A stretch of DNA of 64,000 nucleotides from Flavobacterium sp. I3-2 (GTDB taxonomy: Bacteria; Bacteroidota; Bacteroidia; Flavobacteriales; Flavobacteriaceae). Below the pieces are notes generated by a model. It did no database searches and was not told the DNA's origin. It saw only the letters and a list, made by a program, of their open reading frames with translations. The position numbers and the translations under genes were made by a program. Shown here piece after piece: positions 17,185 to 24,124 of the stretch; the first letter of the stretch is position 1, and each line of letters begins with the position of its first letter. The stretch covers positions 1,860,001 through 1,924,000 of the forward strand of contig NZ_CP058306.1 in the NCBI RefSeq assembly GCF_013389595.1, read 5' to 3'.

Positions 17185-18315
17185 ATGAAAAAACTACAAA
17201 TGGTTGACTTAAAAGGTCAATATGAACATATAAAAGAAGAAATCAACGCAGGTATTCAAGAAGTTTTAGATACTACTGCTTATATAAATGGACCTAAAGT
17301 TCACGAATTCCAAAAGAATTTAGAAAATTATTTAGGTGCTAAACACGTAATCCCTTGTGCAAACGGAACCGATGCGTTACAAATTGCCATGATGGGATTA
17401 GGTTTAAAACCTGGAGATGAAGTTATCACTGCCGATTTTACTTTTGCTGCAACAGTTGAAGTAGTTGCTTTGTTAGGAATTACCCCGGTTTTGGTGGATG
17501 TTGATGAAGATAACATGAACATTTCTATCGAAGCAATTAAAAAAGCAATTACGCCTAAAACAAAAGCAATTGTTCCGGTTCATTTATTTGGTCGTGCAGC
17601 TAATATGGATGCGATTATGGAAATTGCCAAAGAGCATAATTTATTTGTGATAGAAGATAACGCACAAGCTATTGGAGCAAATTATACATGGAAAGACGGT
17701 TCTAAACAAAAAGTTGGAACAATTGGGCATGTAGGAGCAACTTCTTTTTTTCCATCTAAAAACTTAGGATGTTATGGAGATGGTGGTGCTATTTTTACAA
17801 ATGACGATGCATTGGCTCACGTAATTCGTGGAATTGTAAATCACGGAATGTATGAGCGTTACCACCACGATGTTGTTGGTGTGAATTCTCGTTTAGATAG
17901 CATTCAGGCAGTTGTTTTAAATGCAAAATTACCACTTTTAGATGCTTACGGACAAGCGCGTAGAAAAGCAGCTAAAGCGTATAACGATGCGTTTGCAACT
18001 AACGTGCATATCGTAACTCCAGCTTTTGATTTTGAAGGAGACGACCACGTGTTCCACCAATATGTCATGCGAATTACAAACGGAAAGCGCGATACTTTAT
18101 TAGCACATTTACAAGAAAACGGAATTCCGTGTGCGATTTATTATCCAATTCCGTTACACGTTCAAAAAGCGTATGCTGATACTCGTTATAACGATGCTGA
18201 TTTTGCTGTAACTAACAAATTATGCAAAGAAGTAATTGCATTACCAATGCATACCGAATTAGACGATGAACAAATTGCATTTATCACTTCAACGGTTTTA
18301 AATTTCGTACAATAA
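17185..18315 (+). CDS. DegT/DnrJ/EryC1/StrS family aminotransferase
   Basis: A PLP-dependent sugar aminotransferase, 376 residues, that aminates a keto-sugar nucleotide for surface glycans. The opening QMVDLKGQYEHIKEEI, the substrate loop CANGTDALQIAM, the PLP-Asp in VIEDNAQAIGA and the Schiff-base Lys192 in FFPSKNLGCYGDGGAI are all intact. It resembles the WbpE/WlbC group acting on UDP-3-keto-GlcNAcA, but the substrate is not certain. It is not beside other sugar genes here; the nearest are waaA (1 kb) and the capsule genes (20 kb). Confidence 0.92.
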   Translation: MKKLQMVDLKGQYEHIKEEINAGIQEVLDTTAYINGPKVHEFQKNLENYLGAKHVIPCANGTDALQIAMMGLGLKPGDEVITADFTFAATVEVVALLGITPVLVDVDEDNMNISIEAIKKAITPKTKAIVPVHLFGRAANMDAIMEIAKEHNLFVIEDNAQAIGANYTWKDGSKQKVGTIGHVGATSFFPSKNLGCYGDGGAIFTNDDALAHVIRGIVNHGMYERYHHDVVGVNSRLDSIQAVVLNAKLPLLDAYGQARRKAAKAYNDAFATNVHIVTPAFDFEGDDHVFHQYVMRITNGKRDTLLAHLQENGIPCAIYYPIPLHVQKAYADTRYNDADFAVTNKLCKEVIALPMHTELDDEQIAFITSTVLNFVQ

Positions 18316-18320
18316 ATATC

Positions 18321-18354
18321 AAAATCCTGTCTTTTTTAAGATGGGATTTTTTTT
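18321..18354 (+). terminator. Intrinsic terminator of the aminotransferase gene
   Basis: A 13-bp stem with one G-U and one mismatch (AAAATCCTGTCTT with AAGATGGGATTTT), a T4 loop and a trailing T-run. Confidence 0.85.
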
Positions 18355-18355
18355 G

Positions 18356-18617
18356 ATGTTAGATTTTAGTATTGAGATATTAGAATTGAGAAACTAGTAT
18401 TTTGAAGTTATCTTTTTGTCATGTTGAACTTGTTTTGACGTCTCACAATAAAATTCAATTCTAAAAACCATATTAATTTAAGTGTTTAAACAAGAAAGGT
18501 TTAATTAATTAACTTAAAAATATACATTTAGTAAATTTTGTTGTTAATTTAAAATGTAATTATTTAATGTTTTTTTGTTTGTTATATTTCATTTGCGTAT
18601 TTTTAAAGAAAATATTA
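18356..18617. other. Intergenic region with repeat fragments
   Basis: No gene is seen. The left half has degenerate TTAGATTTTAG/ATATTAGAATTGAG stretches and one copy of the extragenic palindrome listed separately. The right half is a very A/T-rich leader of the following lipoprotein gene. Confidence 0.6.
18418..18446 (+). repeat. Extragenic palindromic repeat, diverged copy
   Basis: A 29-nt unit beginning GTCATGTTGAACTTG and ending GTCTCAC. It matches the copy at 22215-22243 at about 24 of 29 positions. The changes disrupt the right arm of the palindrome (TTTTGACG in place of TTTCAGCA), so this is a decayed copy. Confidence 0.7.
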
Positions 18618-18620
18618 ATG

Positions 18621-19490
18621 ATGAAAAAGAAATTTATTGTGTGTTTGACTGCTTTGTCGACTATTCTTGTAATGTTATCATCCTGTGAGAAAGAAGATGA
18701 AACAGAACCATTTAAACAAGAGCCTGAAATTAATTATAATTTAAAAAGTATTGATTTTCCTGAAACTGGAATTTATAGTCTAGATGGTCAAACTTTTGAA
18801 TATGATAATTTAAATAGAGTCACTAAAATGATTTCAGGACAGGATTATAGTGTAATTTACGGTGATAATCTAATTACATTGGATTTAATTAGACATAATT
18901 TTTCTAGTTATATAGATGTGAAAGGTAAAATTAATATTCATCTTTTAGAAGATAAAGTGCAAAAAATAACTTTTGAAACAATTTTTGTAGGTCAAACAAA
19001 GAATAGAATAGATAGAGATTCTTTGACTTTTACTTATGACAATAATTTATTGAAAGAAATAAAAAGTTTTTATAGTCAAGATAATCGACCTTTCGAAAAT
19101 ACTTCAAAAATTGAGTTTACTCATTCTAATGGAAATATTACTAAAGTGAAGAAGGATTTGTTCTATGAAGAATTAATATCGGAGTATACTTATGATAGTG
19201 AAAAATTTATTGAAAATGGTGATTTAGTTTACGAAACACCTTTGTTTAAAGTTTTAAATGTGTTTTCTGTACTAATAAAAGATAAGATTGGGTTAAAGTC
19301 TAAAAATAATATTTTAACTGTAACTAATTCATTTAATGAAGAGAAAAAACCACATACATATATATCTTTTTTAAAATATACGAGAAAATTTGATGATTTT
19401 GGAAGACTGACAAGCATTAGAATTGATGGTAATGGATTTAATTATAATGATGTTCAGATTAATAATGCTGAAGTTGTTTTGAAATATTAG
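18621..19490 (+). CDS. Lipoprotein with YD-type repeats
   Basis: A 289-residue lipoprotein. MKKKFIVCLTALSTILVMLSSC supplies a signal peptide and lipobox Cys. At least five repeats of the RHS/YD type follow, with the core Tyr/Phe-x-Tyr-Asp-x-x-x-Arg/Lys-(Leu/Val/Ile): EYDNLNRVTKM, TYDNNLLKEI, EFTHSNGNITKV, TYDSEKFIE and KFDDFGRLTSI. These form short beta-hairpins, as in DUF4595-like lipoproteins of Bacteroidota. An ATG one codon earlier (18618) is equally possible; the upstream start at 18567 would add a second hydrophobic stretch and is unlikely. Function unknown, probably cell-surface. Confidence 0.75.
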   Translation: MKKKFIVCLTALSTILVMLSSCEKEDETEPFKQEPEINYNLKSIDFPETGIYSLDGQTFEYDNLNRVTKMISGQDYSVIYGDNLITLDLIRHNFSSYIDVKGKINIHLLEDKVQKITFETIFVGQTKNRIDRDSLTFTYDNNLLKEIKSFYSQDNRPFENTSKIEFTHSNGNITKVKKDLFYEELISEYTYDSEKFIENGDLVYETPLFKVLNVFSVLIKDKIGLKSKNNILTVTNSFNEEKKPHTYISFLKYTRKFDDFGRLTSIRIDGNGFNYNDVQINNAEVVLKY

Positions 19491-19504
19491 TTCAGTGATA
19501 AAAT

Positions 19505-19535
19505 AACCCCGTTCAAATAAATGAAACGGGGTTTT
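19505..19535. terminator. Bidirectional terminator
   Basis: AACCCCGTT pairs with AACGGGGTT across an 11-nt loop, flanked by A- and T-rich tracts between two convergent genes. Confidence 0.85.
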
Positions 19536-19545
19536 ATATTTAAAA

Positions 19546-20106
19546 TTATTTCTTCTCCATAATAAAATCGTTATCAGAAGTTTTTCCTAAATGAAAATGA
19601 AGAACTTCTTCAAAACCAACCGGAACTTTAAAAGCATTTTGTAAAGGTATTTCCAATAAATACGACCAAATAGCTCTGATGATTCCGGCATGAGTGACAA
19701 TCAAAACTTTTTGATAATCTTTGGTTCGTAACTCATCTAAAAATGATTTTAAACGTAAAAAAAGCATTTCAAAGTTTTCGCCATTTGGTGTTTTGGTGAA
19801 CACAAAATCATCGTACCAAGGTTGAATTTCTATTTGCTGAATATCGTTCCAAGCTTTCATTTCCCACAACCCGAAATCCATTTCTAGTAAACAATTATCA
19901 GTAATAATTTCTTCCGAAAATGTTTCTGCAACTTGTACACAACGTTGTAACGGACTACTAAAAACAATATCTAAATCAGTTGGAATACGATGTTTGAATC
20001 GGTTAATTTCTTCCTGAAATGTATCGCGTAAAGCAACATCGGTTTGCCCGTAACAAATTTCAGATGGAACAGAAACACGAGTATGTCTGCTTACAAAAAC
20101 TTCCAT
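19546..20106 (-). CDS. cobC: Alpha-ribazole phosphatase (histidine phosphatase)
   Basis: Removes the 5'-phosphate from alpha-ribazole phosphate or adenosylcobalamin phosphate in the lower-ligand branch of B12 synthesis. 186 residues of the histidine phosphatase superfamily: catalytic VSRHTRVSVP at the N-terminus, DIVFSSPLQRC, the acid/base Glu in LEMDFGLWEMKAW, and the second His in VLIVTHAGIIRAIW. It is the last gene of cobT-cobS-cobC. Its ATG (20106) overlaps the end of cobS by 16 bp, indicating translational coupling; an upstream non-ATG start at 20118 is also possible. The operon context supports this rather than a generic phosphoglycerate mutase. Confidence 0.9.
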   Translation of the reverse strand: MEVFVSRHTRVSVPSEICYGQTDVALRDTFQEEINRFKHRIPTDLDIVFSSPLQRCVQVAETFSEEIITDNCLLEMDFGLWEMKAWNDIQQIEIQPWYDDFVFTKTPNGENFEMLFLRLKSFLDELRTKDYQKVLIVTHAGIIRAIWSYLLEIPLQNAFKVPVGFEEVLHFHLGKTSDNDFIMEKK

Positions 20107-20867
20107 AAAATAATACAACCTAAATAAATCAAAACTTCAGTTACTTGCTGCACGGTTCCTAAACAATCGCCGGTATATCCACCAATATGCTTATTAAAAT
20201 ACCATCCTAAATATACATTTCCTAAATAAGCGAAAGGTAAAATCAGTAAATACCAAACATTTCCTAATAAAAGAAACGGTAGTAAAGTAAACAACAATCC
20301 AACAAGCAATGTACGTTTTGGAAGTGCTTTATTTGCTAATGGTTTCGATTTACTTTTATCGATATCGGTAACGTATTGATGCGTGTGAATCATCACGCCA
20401 GAATAAAATCGACTAGTACTATGCGCAACGACTAAAACTGCACAAATAAACGGAACAGAAATCTGTGCTAAATAATCCATTGCGGTATATTTTAAAAGTA
20501 ATAAAAGCACAATTCCAATGACTCCGTAAGCACCAATTCGACTGTCCTTCATGATGGTTAAGATTTTTTCTTTTCCGTATCCACCACCAAAACTATCGCA
20601 AACATCGGTAAATCCGTCTTCGTGAAAAGCTCCAGTTAGCAAAACGCTAATAATCATCGTTACAATTAAACTGATGTTTATGGGTAAAACGAATTGTAAT
20701 AGAAAAAAAGCTAATGCGTTGATTCCGCCAACAATCCAACCGATAACCGGATAATATTTTTGGGATTGATTCATGATTTCATCCGAATAATCCAATTTAA
20801 ATGGTATTGGAATTCGGGTGAAAAACATCAATGCCGTAAGAAAATACGTAAGTTCTTTTTTTATCAT
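20091..20867 (-). CDS. cobS: Adenosylcobinamide-GDP ribazoletransferase
   Basis: Cobalamin synthase joins adenosylcobinamide-GDP and alpha-ribazole (phosphate) at the membrane. 258 residues, polytopic, with about six to seven hydrophobic segments. The family signatures are LMFFTRIPIPF near the N-terminus and GAFHEDGFTDVCDSFGGGY with KILTIMKDSRIGAYG (metal and nucleotide binding). The ATG at 20867 follows the cobT stop by 1 bp; the upstream non-ATG start would overlap cobT. Central gene of the operon. Confidence 0.96.
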   Translation of the reverse strand: MIKKELTYFLTALMFFTRIPIPFKLDYSDEIMNQSQKYYPVIGWIVGGINALAFFLLQFVLPINISLIVTMIISVLLTGAFHEDGFTDVCDSFGGGYGKEKILTIMKDSRIGAYGVIGIVLLLLLKYTAMDYLAQISVPFICAVLVVAHSTSRFYSGVMIHTHQYVTDIDKSKSKPLANKALPKRTLLVGLLFTLLPFLLLGNVWYLLILPFAYLGNVYLGWYFNKHIGGYTGDCLGTVQQVTEVLIYLGCIILWKFL

Positions 20868-20868
20868 T

Positions 20869-21873
20869 TTATTTGTTCGAAACTCCGGCAGATTCAAAAC
20901 TTGCCATTTCGTTTAAAAAGTTAACTGCGCTTTGAATGATAGGGAAGGCAAGGGCGCAACCGGTTCCTTCGCCCACGCGTAAATTTAAATCTAATATTGC
21001 TTTTTGATTTAACGAATCTAAGAATTTTTTGTGTCCGCTTTCGTCAGAAACATGACAGAAAATAGCATTGTTAATGATGTTTGGTTCTAAAGCTTGAGCA
21101 ATTGCAAAAGCAGCTGTAGCAATAAATCCGTCAATCATAATTAGCATGTTACGTTTGTAAGCAGCTAACATTCCGCCGCACATTTGAGCTACTTCAAAAC
21201 CACCAAACGTTTGCATAATTTCTTTCGGATTGGTAATGTTTCCGTGAAATTCCATCACTTGTTTTAAGATGTTGATTTTGTGTTGTAATTGCTCATCGTT
21301 CATTCCGGTTCCACGACCTACACAATTTTCAATAGGTTCTTGTAAAAATGATGCCATGATTAACGAAGCAGATGAGGTATTACCAATTCCCATTTCGCCA
21401 AAACCAATAATATTTGAACCTTTTTCAAAAGCAAGGTTTACAATTTTATCAGCTTCTGCAAAACAAAAATCTAATTGCTCTGTAGTCATTGCTTTTTCAG
21501 TTAACGCACTTTTAGTTCCGTAACCAGCTTTAGCTTTTATTAATTCTGGATGATCTTCAAAATCAAAATTCACACCTGCATCAACAATCTTCATTGCGAT
21601 GTTATTTTGTTTACAAAATACGTTAATTGCAGCACCACCTTGTAAGAAATTCATTACCATTTGAAAAGTAACTTCTGGCGGATATGCACTAACACCATCT
21701 TTTGCTAAACCGTGGTCGGCAGCGAAAATTACGTGTGTTGGAAATTTTAATTCGGGAGTTAATGTTTGTTGTACGTTGGCAATTTTAAAAGCTAATTGTT
21801 CTAAGAAACCTAAAGCGCCAAGTGGTTTTGTTTTGAAATCAATTTTGTGTTGGATTTGTTGTTCGAATGTCAT
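20869..21873 (-). CDS. cobT: Nicotinate-nucleotide-DMB phosphoribosyltransferase
   Basis: Transfers phosphoribose from nicotinate mononucleotide to dimethylbenzimidazole, making alpha-ribazole phosphate. 334 residues from the ATG at 21873 (MTFEQQIQHKIDFKTKPLGALG). Signatures: FAADHGLAKDGVSAYP, GFGEMGIGNTSSAS, CVGRGTGM and RVGEGTGCALAFP with the catalytic Glu. A 24-residue N-terminal extension is possible from a non-ATG start but would run into the leader. First gene of the operon, 100 bp downstream of a cobalamin riboswitch, so B12 likely represses it. Confidence 0.96.
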   Translation of the reverse strand: MTFEQQIQHKIDFKTKPLGALGFLEQLAFKIANVQQTLTPELKFPTHVIFAADHGLAKDGVSAYPPEVTFQMVMNFLQGGAAINVFCKQNNIAMKIVDAGVNFDFEDHPELIKAKAGYGTKSALTEKAMTTEQLDFCFAEADKIVNLAFEKGSNIIGFGEMGIGNTSSASLIMASFLQEPIENCVGRGTGMNDEQLQHKINILKQVMEFHGNITNPKEIMQTFGGFEVAQMCGGMLAAYKRNMLIMIDGFIATAAFAIAQALEPNIINNAIFCHVSDESGHKKFLDSLNQKAILDLNLRVGEGTGCALAFPIIQSAVNFLNEMASFESAGVSNK

Positions 21874-21903
21874 GATTTTAAAAAATAAAATCGCAACAGA
21901 AGG

Positions 21904-21919
21904 CAAGGAGTGAAGTGAA
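21904..21919 (-). promoter_or_regulatory. Distal arm of a riboswitch-spanning inverted repeat
   Basis: The plus strand reads CAAGGAGTGAAGTGAA. Its partner at 22030-22045, read on the minus strand, is CAAGGAATCAAGTGAA (14 of 16 identical), so the two RNA segments can pair over 16 nt with two mismatches. The partner overlaps riboswitch helix P1 and the conserved GTGAAAT segment, so this pairing and the folded aptamer exclude each other. The distal arm lies 31-46 nt before the cobT start. Confidence 0.5.
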
Positions 21920-21972
21920 AAAAACAAGTCAATCCCTAGCTCCAATCGCGAAAGCTTTTGATGAATAAATTT

Positions 21973-22049
21973 TATACAACGACCTGACTTAGATTTTTAA
22001 TCTTCACAGTTGCGCGACAGTTCAAGAATTTCACTTGATTCCTTGTATA
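21973..22049 (-). ncRNA. Cobalamin riboswitch aptamer upstream of cobT
   Basis: Read on the minus strand, helix P1 is TATACAA pairing with TTGTATA (22043-22049 with 21973-21979). Between them lie the conserved GGAATCAAGTGAAATTC segment, ACTGTCGCGCAACTGTGAA (the GC-ACTGT core) and the B12 box AAGTCAGGTCGTTG. These match the cobalamin riboswitch consensus in the same order. It precedes the cobT-cobS-cobC operon, so ligand binding should lower expression of late B12 synthesis genes. The expression platform is unclear; a competing duplex is listed separately. Confidence 0.88.
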
Positions 22050-22053
22050 GGAG

Positions 22054-22061
22054 CAAATATA
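22054..22061 (-). promoter_or_regulatory. -7 box of the cob operon
   Basis: The minus strand reads TATATTTG (TAnnTTTG) directly upstream of the aptamer. Transcription would start about 22047-22050, exactly at the 5' side of riboswitch helix P1. Confidence 0.6.
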
Positions 22062-22120
22062 GTTTTTTATTTTTAGATGTTAGGTTTTAGGTGTAAGATA
22101 TTAGAGGTTAGATGTTATTA

Positions 22121-22145
22121 TGTTGAGCATTATTCAGCATCTCAT
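22121..22145 (+). repeat. Partial extragenic palindromic repeat
   Basis: TGTTGAGCATTATTCAGCATCTCA keeps the CAGCATCTCA right end of the family and a degenerate left arm. Confidence 0.55.
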
Positions 22146-22160
22146 CAGTTTAGTATGCAA

Positions 22161-22183
22161 CCCTGAAACAAGTTCAGGGTGAC
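22161..22183 (-). repeat. Extragenic palindromic repeat, inverted copy
   Basis: The unit carries CTGAAACAAGTTCAG followed by GGTGAC, the reverse complement of the CTGAACTTGTTTCAG core at 22221-22235. Its arms CTGAA/TTCAG can fold on themselves. Confidence 0.7.
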
Positions 22184-22214
22184 AAACTTTTTAATTTCAT
22201 TTATTTATTTTTAT

Positions 22215-22243
22215 GTCATGCTGAACTTGTTTCAGCATCTCAC
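22215..22243 (+). repeat. Extragenic palindromic repeat, best-preserved copy
   Basis: The unit starts GTCATGCTGAACTTG and ends TTTCAGCATCTCAC. The arms TGCTGAA and TTCAGCA are exact inverted repeats around CTTGT, so a stable hairpin forms. Elements of this sequence are widespread between genes in flavobacterial genomes. Confidence 0.8.
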
Positions 22244-22301
22244 AAGAAAATCTATGAATTTTTAATTGTAAAATTCTGTATATCATTAGTTTAGTATGCG
22301 A

Positions 22302-22351
22302 CCCTGACTCGAAGCTTGCGACTGAACGAAGTTAAACAAATTCAGAGTGAC
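22302..22351 (-). repeat. Extragenic palindromic repeat with insertion
   Basis: The family ends CCCTGA and TTCAGAGTGAC are present, but the centre holds about 28 extra bases (CGAAGCTTGCG and GAACGAAGTT), a longer variant of the element. Confidence 0.6.
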
Positions 22352-22399
22352 AAATCTTCTAATATCTCAATTCTTATATCTTGATTCTTATATCTAAAA

Positions 22400-22783
22400 T
22401 TACTTCACCAACTCTTCATACAAACGAGCAAACGTTTTTTCTAAATCATCAGAAAAGCCCGGGTGTGGTCGAGACGATTGAATACTTGAGCTTTTGATAG
22501 CTGTAATCCAGCGGAATTTTTCATCTGCTTCCAGCATGGCAATTGGTCCTCCGTCTTTTGCACCCGAACAAATCTTAGCAAACGATTGCAGGTTTTGTTC
22601 CAATTGTTCGATATCGAAATCGTTACAAAAGCCCTTGATTTTTTCTTCGTGAATGATGTAATCAAACTTTATGAAACGTTTGCGTTTACTGAATAAAATC
22701 AAGCCGATATTCACAAACTCTTCGCGTTCAATTTTTGGAACCACACGAATTACAGCATATTCATAAACTACTTTATCTTGCAT
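22400..22783 (-). CDS. DUF3037 family protein
   Basis: A 127-residue protein of the DUF3037 family: YEYAVIRVVPKIEREEFVNIGLILF at residues 8-32 is the family signature, and RPHPGFSDDLEKTFARLYEELV ends it. No catalytic residues are known. Its ATG (22783) lies inside the end of the HipA-like kinase gene, an 11-bp overlap, so the two are translationally coupled. The two families occur as neighbours in many bacteria; the biochemical role of the pair is not established as far as I know. Confidence 0.85.
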   Translation of the reverse strand: MQDKVVYEYAVIRVVPKIEREEFVNIGLILFSKRKRFIKFDYIIHEEKIKGFCNDFDIEQLEQNLQSFAKICSGAKDGGPIAMLEADEKFRWITAIKSSSIQSSRPHPGFSDDLEKTFARLYEELVK

Positions 22784-23546
22784 CTTGCGCGGCTTTTAAA
22801 AAGATATCGGCATGAGCCAATCGGTTCGACATAAATTTAAAATAGACTTCACGAATTTCTTCATTCGATGGTCCGCCTTCCCAATCTAAAAAGGCATCAG
22901 GAATCGTATTCACTAATTCTCTAAAGAAAGCGTCGTTTAGTTTTTCGGTAAATTCTCTATGAACGGTTTCTAATTCACTTGCTTGTTTGATTAAGGCGTG
23001 GTCTTTAATCATGACGAATGGTGTAACCGAAGTTTTTTCCCAATTATCCCAAGAATGATGGAAATAAAAAGCTGCTCCGTGATCGATTAACCACAATTCT
23101 TTATGCCAAATTAATAAATTGGTGTTTCTAAAAGTACGGTCAACGTTGGTGATAAAACTATCTAACCAAACAATTTTCGATGCTAATAACGGATCGCATG
23201 TATTTGTAGCTACATCATAAGTGATAGCGCCTGAAAGATAATGCAAACCTAAATTTAAGCCTTGACTGAATTTAAGTAAATCTTGAATTTCTTCATCAGC
23301 TTCGGTTTGTCCGAAAGCTTTATCTAATTCTACAAAAACAATCTCAGGAACAGGTAAGCCTAAATGTTTAGCGATTAAGCCACCTAAAAGTTCAGAAATT
23401 AGGGCTTTGGTTCCGTGACCCGCACCTCGGAATTTAATTACATATTTAAAGTCGTCACAAGCTTCAGCCAACGCAGGAAGCGAACCTCCTTCTCTTAACG
23501 GACTGATGTAACGCATGACGTTTACGGTTCTTAGTTTTGGAATCAT
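22773..23546 (-). CDS. HipA-like (HipA_2) protein kinase
   Basis: A 257-residue single-domain HipA-related kinase, far shorter than canonical HipA (about 440). Nucleotide-binding region: YVIKFRGAGHGTKALISELLG (35-55). Catalytic loop: LDSFITNVDRTFRNTNLL with Asp129, Asn134, Asp136 and Asn141/143; metal-binding LIDHG (Asp155). All key residues are present, so it should be active. There is no HipB-type DNA-binding partner or HipA N-terminal domain; instead it overlaps a DUF3037 gene. It could phosphorylate a translation factor, as HipA does with GltX, but the target is unknown. Confidence 0.85.
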   Translation of the reverse strand: MIPKLRTVNVMRYISPLREGGSLPALAEACDDFKYVIKFRGAGHGTKALISELLGGLIAKHLGLPVPEIVFVELDKAFGQTEADEEIQDLLKFSQGLNLGLHYLSGAITYDVATNTCDPLLASKIVWLDSFITNVDRTFRNTNLLIWHKELWLIDHGAAFYFHHSWDNWEKTSVTPFVMIKDHALIKQASELETVHREFTEKLNDAFFRELVNTIPDAFLDWEGGPSNEEIREVYFKFMSNRLAHADIFLKAAQDAR

Positions 23547-23554
23547 GTTTTGTT

Positions 23555-24097
23555 TTATTCTAGATAGAATGAAATTTTTTCTATGTATTTATTGTTTACC
23601 TCTGAATTTTGATGCTCTTTTAAAATTTTTAAGAGTTCAAATACTTTTTTCTCTTCGGATTCATTCAAAATTAATAAATCTTCTGTAGAATACGTTTGGT
23701 TATTTTTTAGGATGTCAAATTCAAAATAGATACCATCAAATTGTTCTATTGTTTTATTTTTAATAACTAATTCATTAATCTGTTTTACATCATTAAAGAA
23801 TTTGTTATTTAAAACAGTTTCTATTTTATTTATTTCTTCTTCATTTAAATCAATGTAAACAAAGTCTAAAGGCTTTTCTGTTTTTTCATAATAATCATTA
23901 CATTCAGCATCTATTGAACTAATTTGTTGTAAACCTGAAAAAATGAACGTCTTTTTTATTAGGTCTATTTCAAGAGTTGCGGGTGAAAATTGCATCGCTG
24001 GAAACATTTCAATTCTTACATAATCAAGGTCGGGTTTTACTTCTTTTTTAGAACATCCAAAAAGCGTGATAAAGATTAAAAAATATAAATAACGCAT
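23555..24097 (-). CDS. Lipoprotein of unknown function
   Basis: A 180-residue lipoprotein with a very short signal (MRYLYFLIFITLFGCSKKE, Cys15). The mature protein has predicted beta-rich segments (IEMFPAMQFSPATLEIDL, KTFIFSG) and a helical C-terminus with EEKKVFELLKILKEHQ. It has one Cys beyond the lipid anchor. I do not recognise the family. It lies 8 bp upstream of the HipA-like kinase gene and 27 bp downstream of the M23 peptidase gene, so it may share their transcript. Confidence 0.65.
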   Translation of the reverse strand: MRYLYFLIFITLFGCSKKEVKPDLDYVRIEMFPAMQFSPATLEIDLIKKTFIFSGLQQISSIDAECNDYYEKTEKPLDFVYIDLNEEEINKIETVLNNKFFNDVKQINELVIKNKTIEQFDGIYFEFDILKNNQTYSTEDLLILNESEEKKVFELLKILKEHQNSEVNNKYIEKISFYLE

Positions 24098-24124
24098 GTG
24101 ATTTTTATTTAAAGATAAAAAACT

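Larger units (their letters stand above)
22062..22399. other. Intergenic region made of dispersed repeats
   Basis: No gene is seen. The region contains four units of an extragenic palindromic repeat family in both orientations, joined by degenerate TTAGATGTTAG / CTAATATCTCAATTC linkers like those at 18356-18410. Confidence 0.7.

Noticed and set aside
21874..21945. 24-residue N-terminal extension of cobT
   Set aside because: It needs a non-ATG start, has no homology to CobT, and lies in the riboswitch expression platform.
22062..22399. An insertion-sequence remnant
   Set aside because: There is no transposase coding or terminal inverted repeat with target duplication, only short extragenic palindromes.
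22773..23546. Calling the kinase a classic HipAB toxin-antitoxin system
   Set aside because: No HipB gene or operator palindrome is present, and the protein lacks the HipA N-terminal domain; only the kinase fold is shared.
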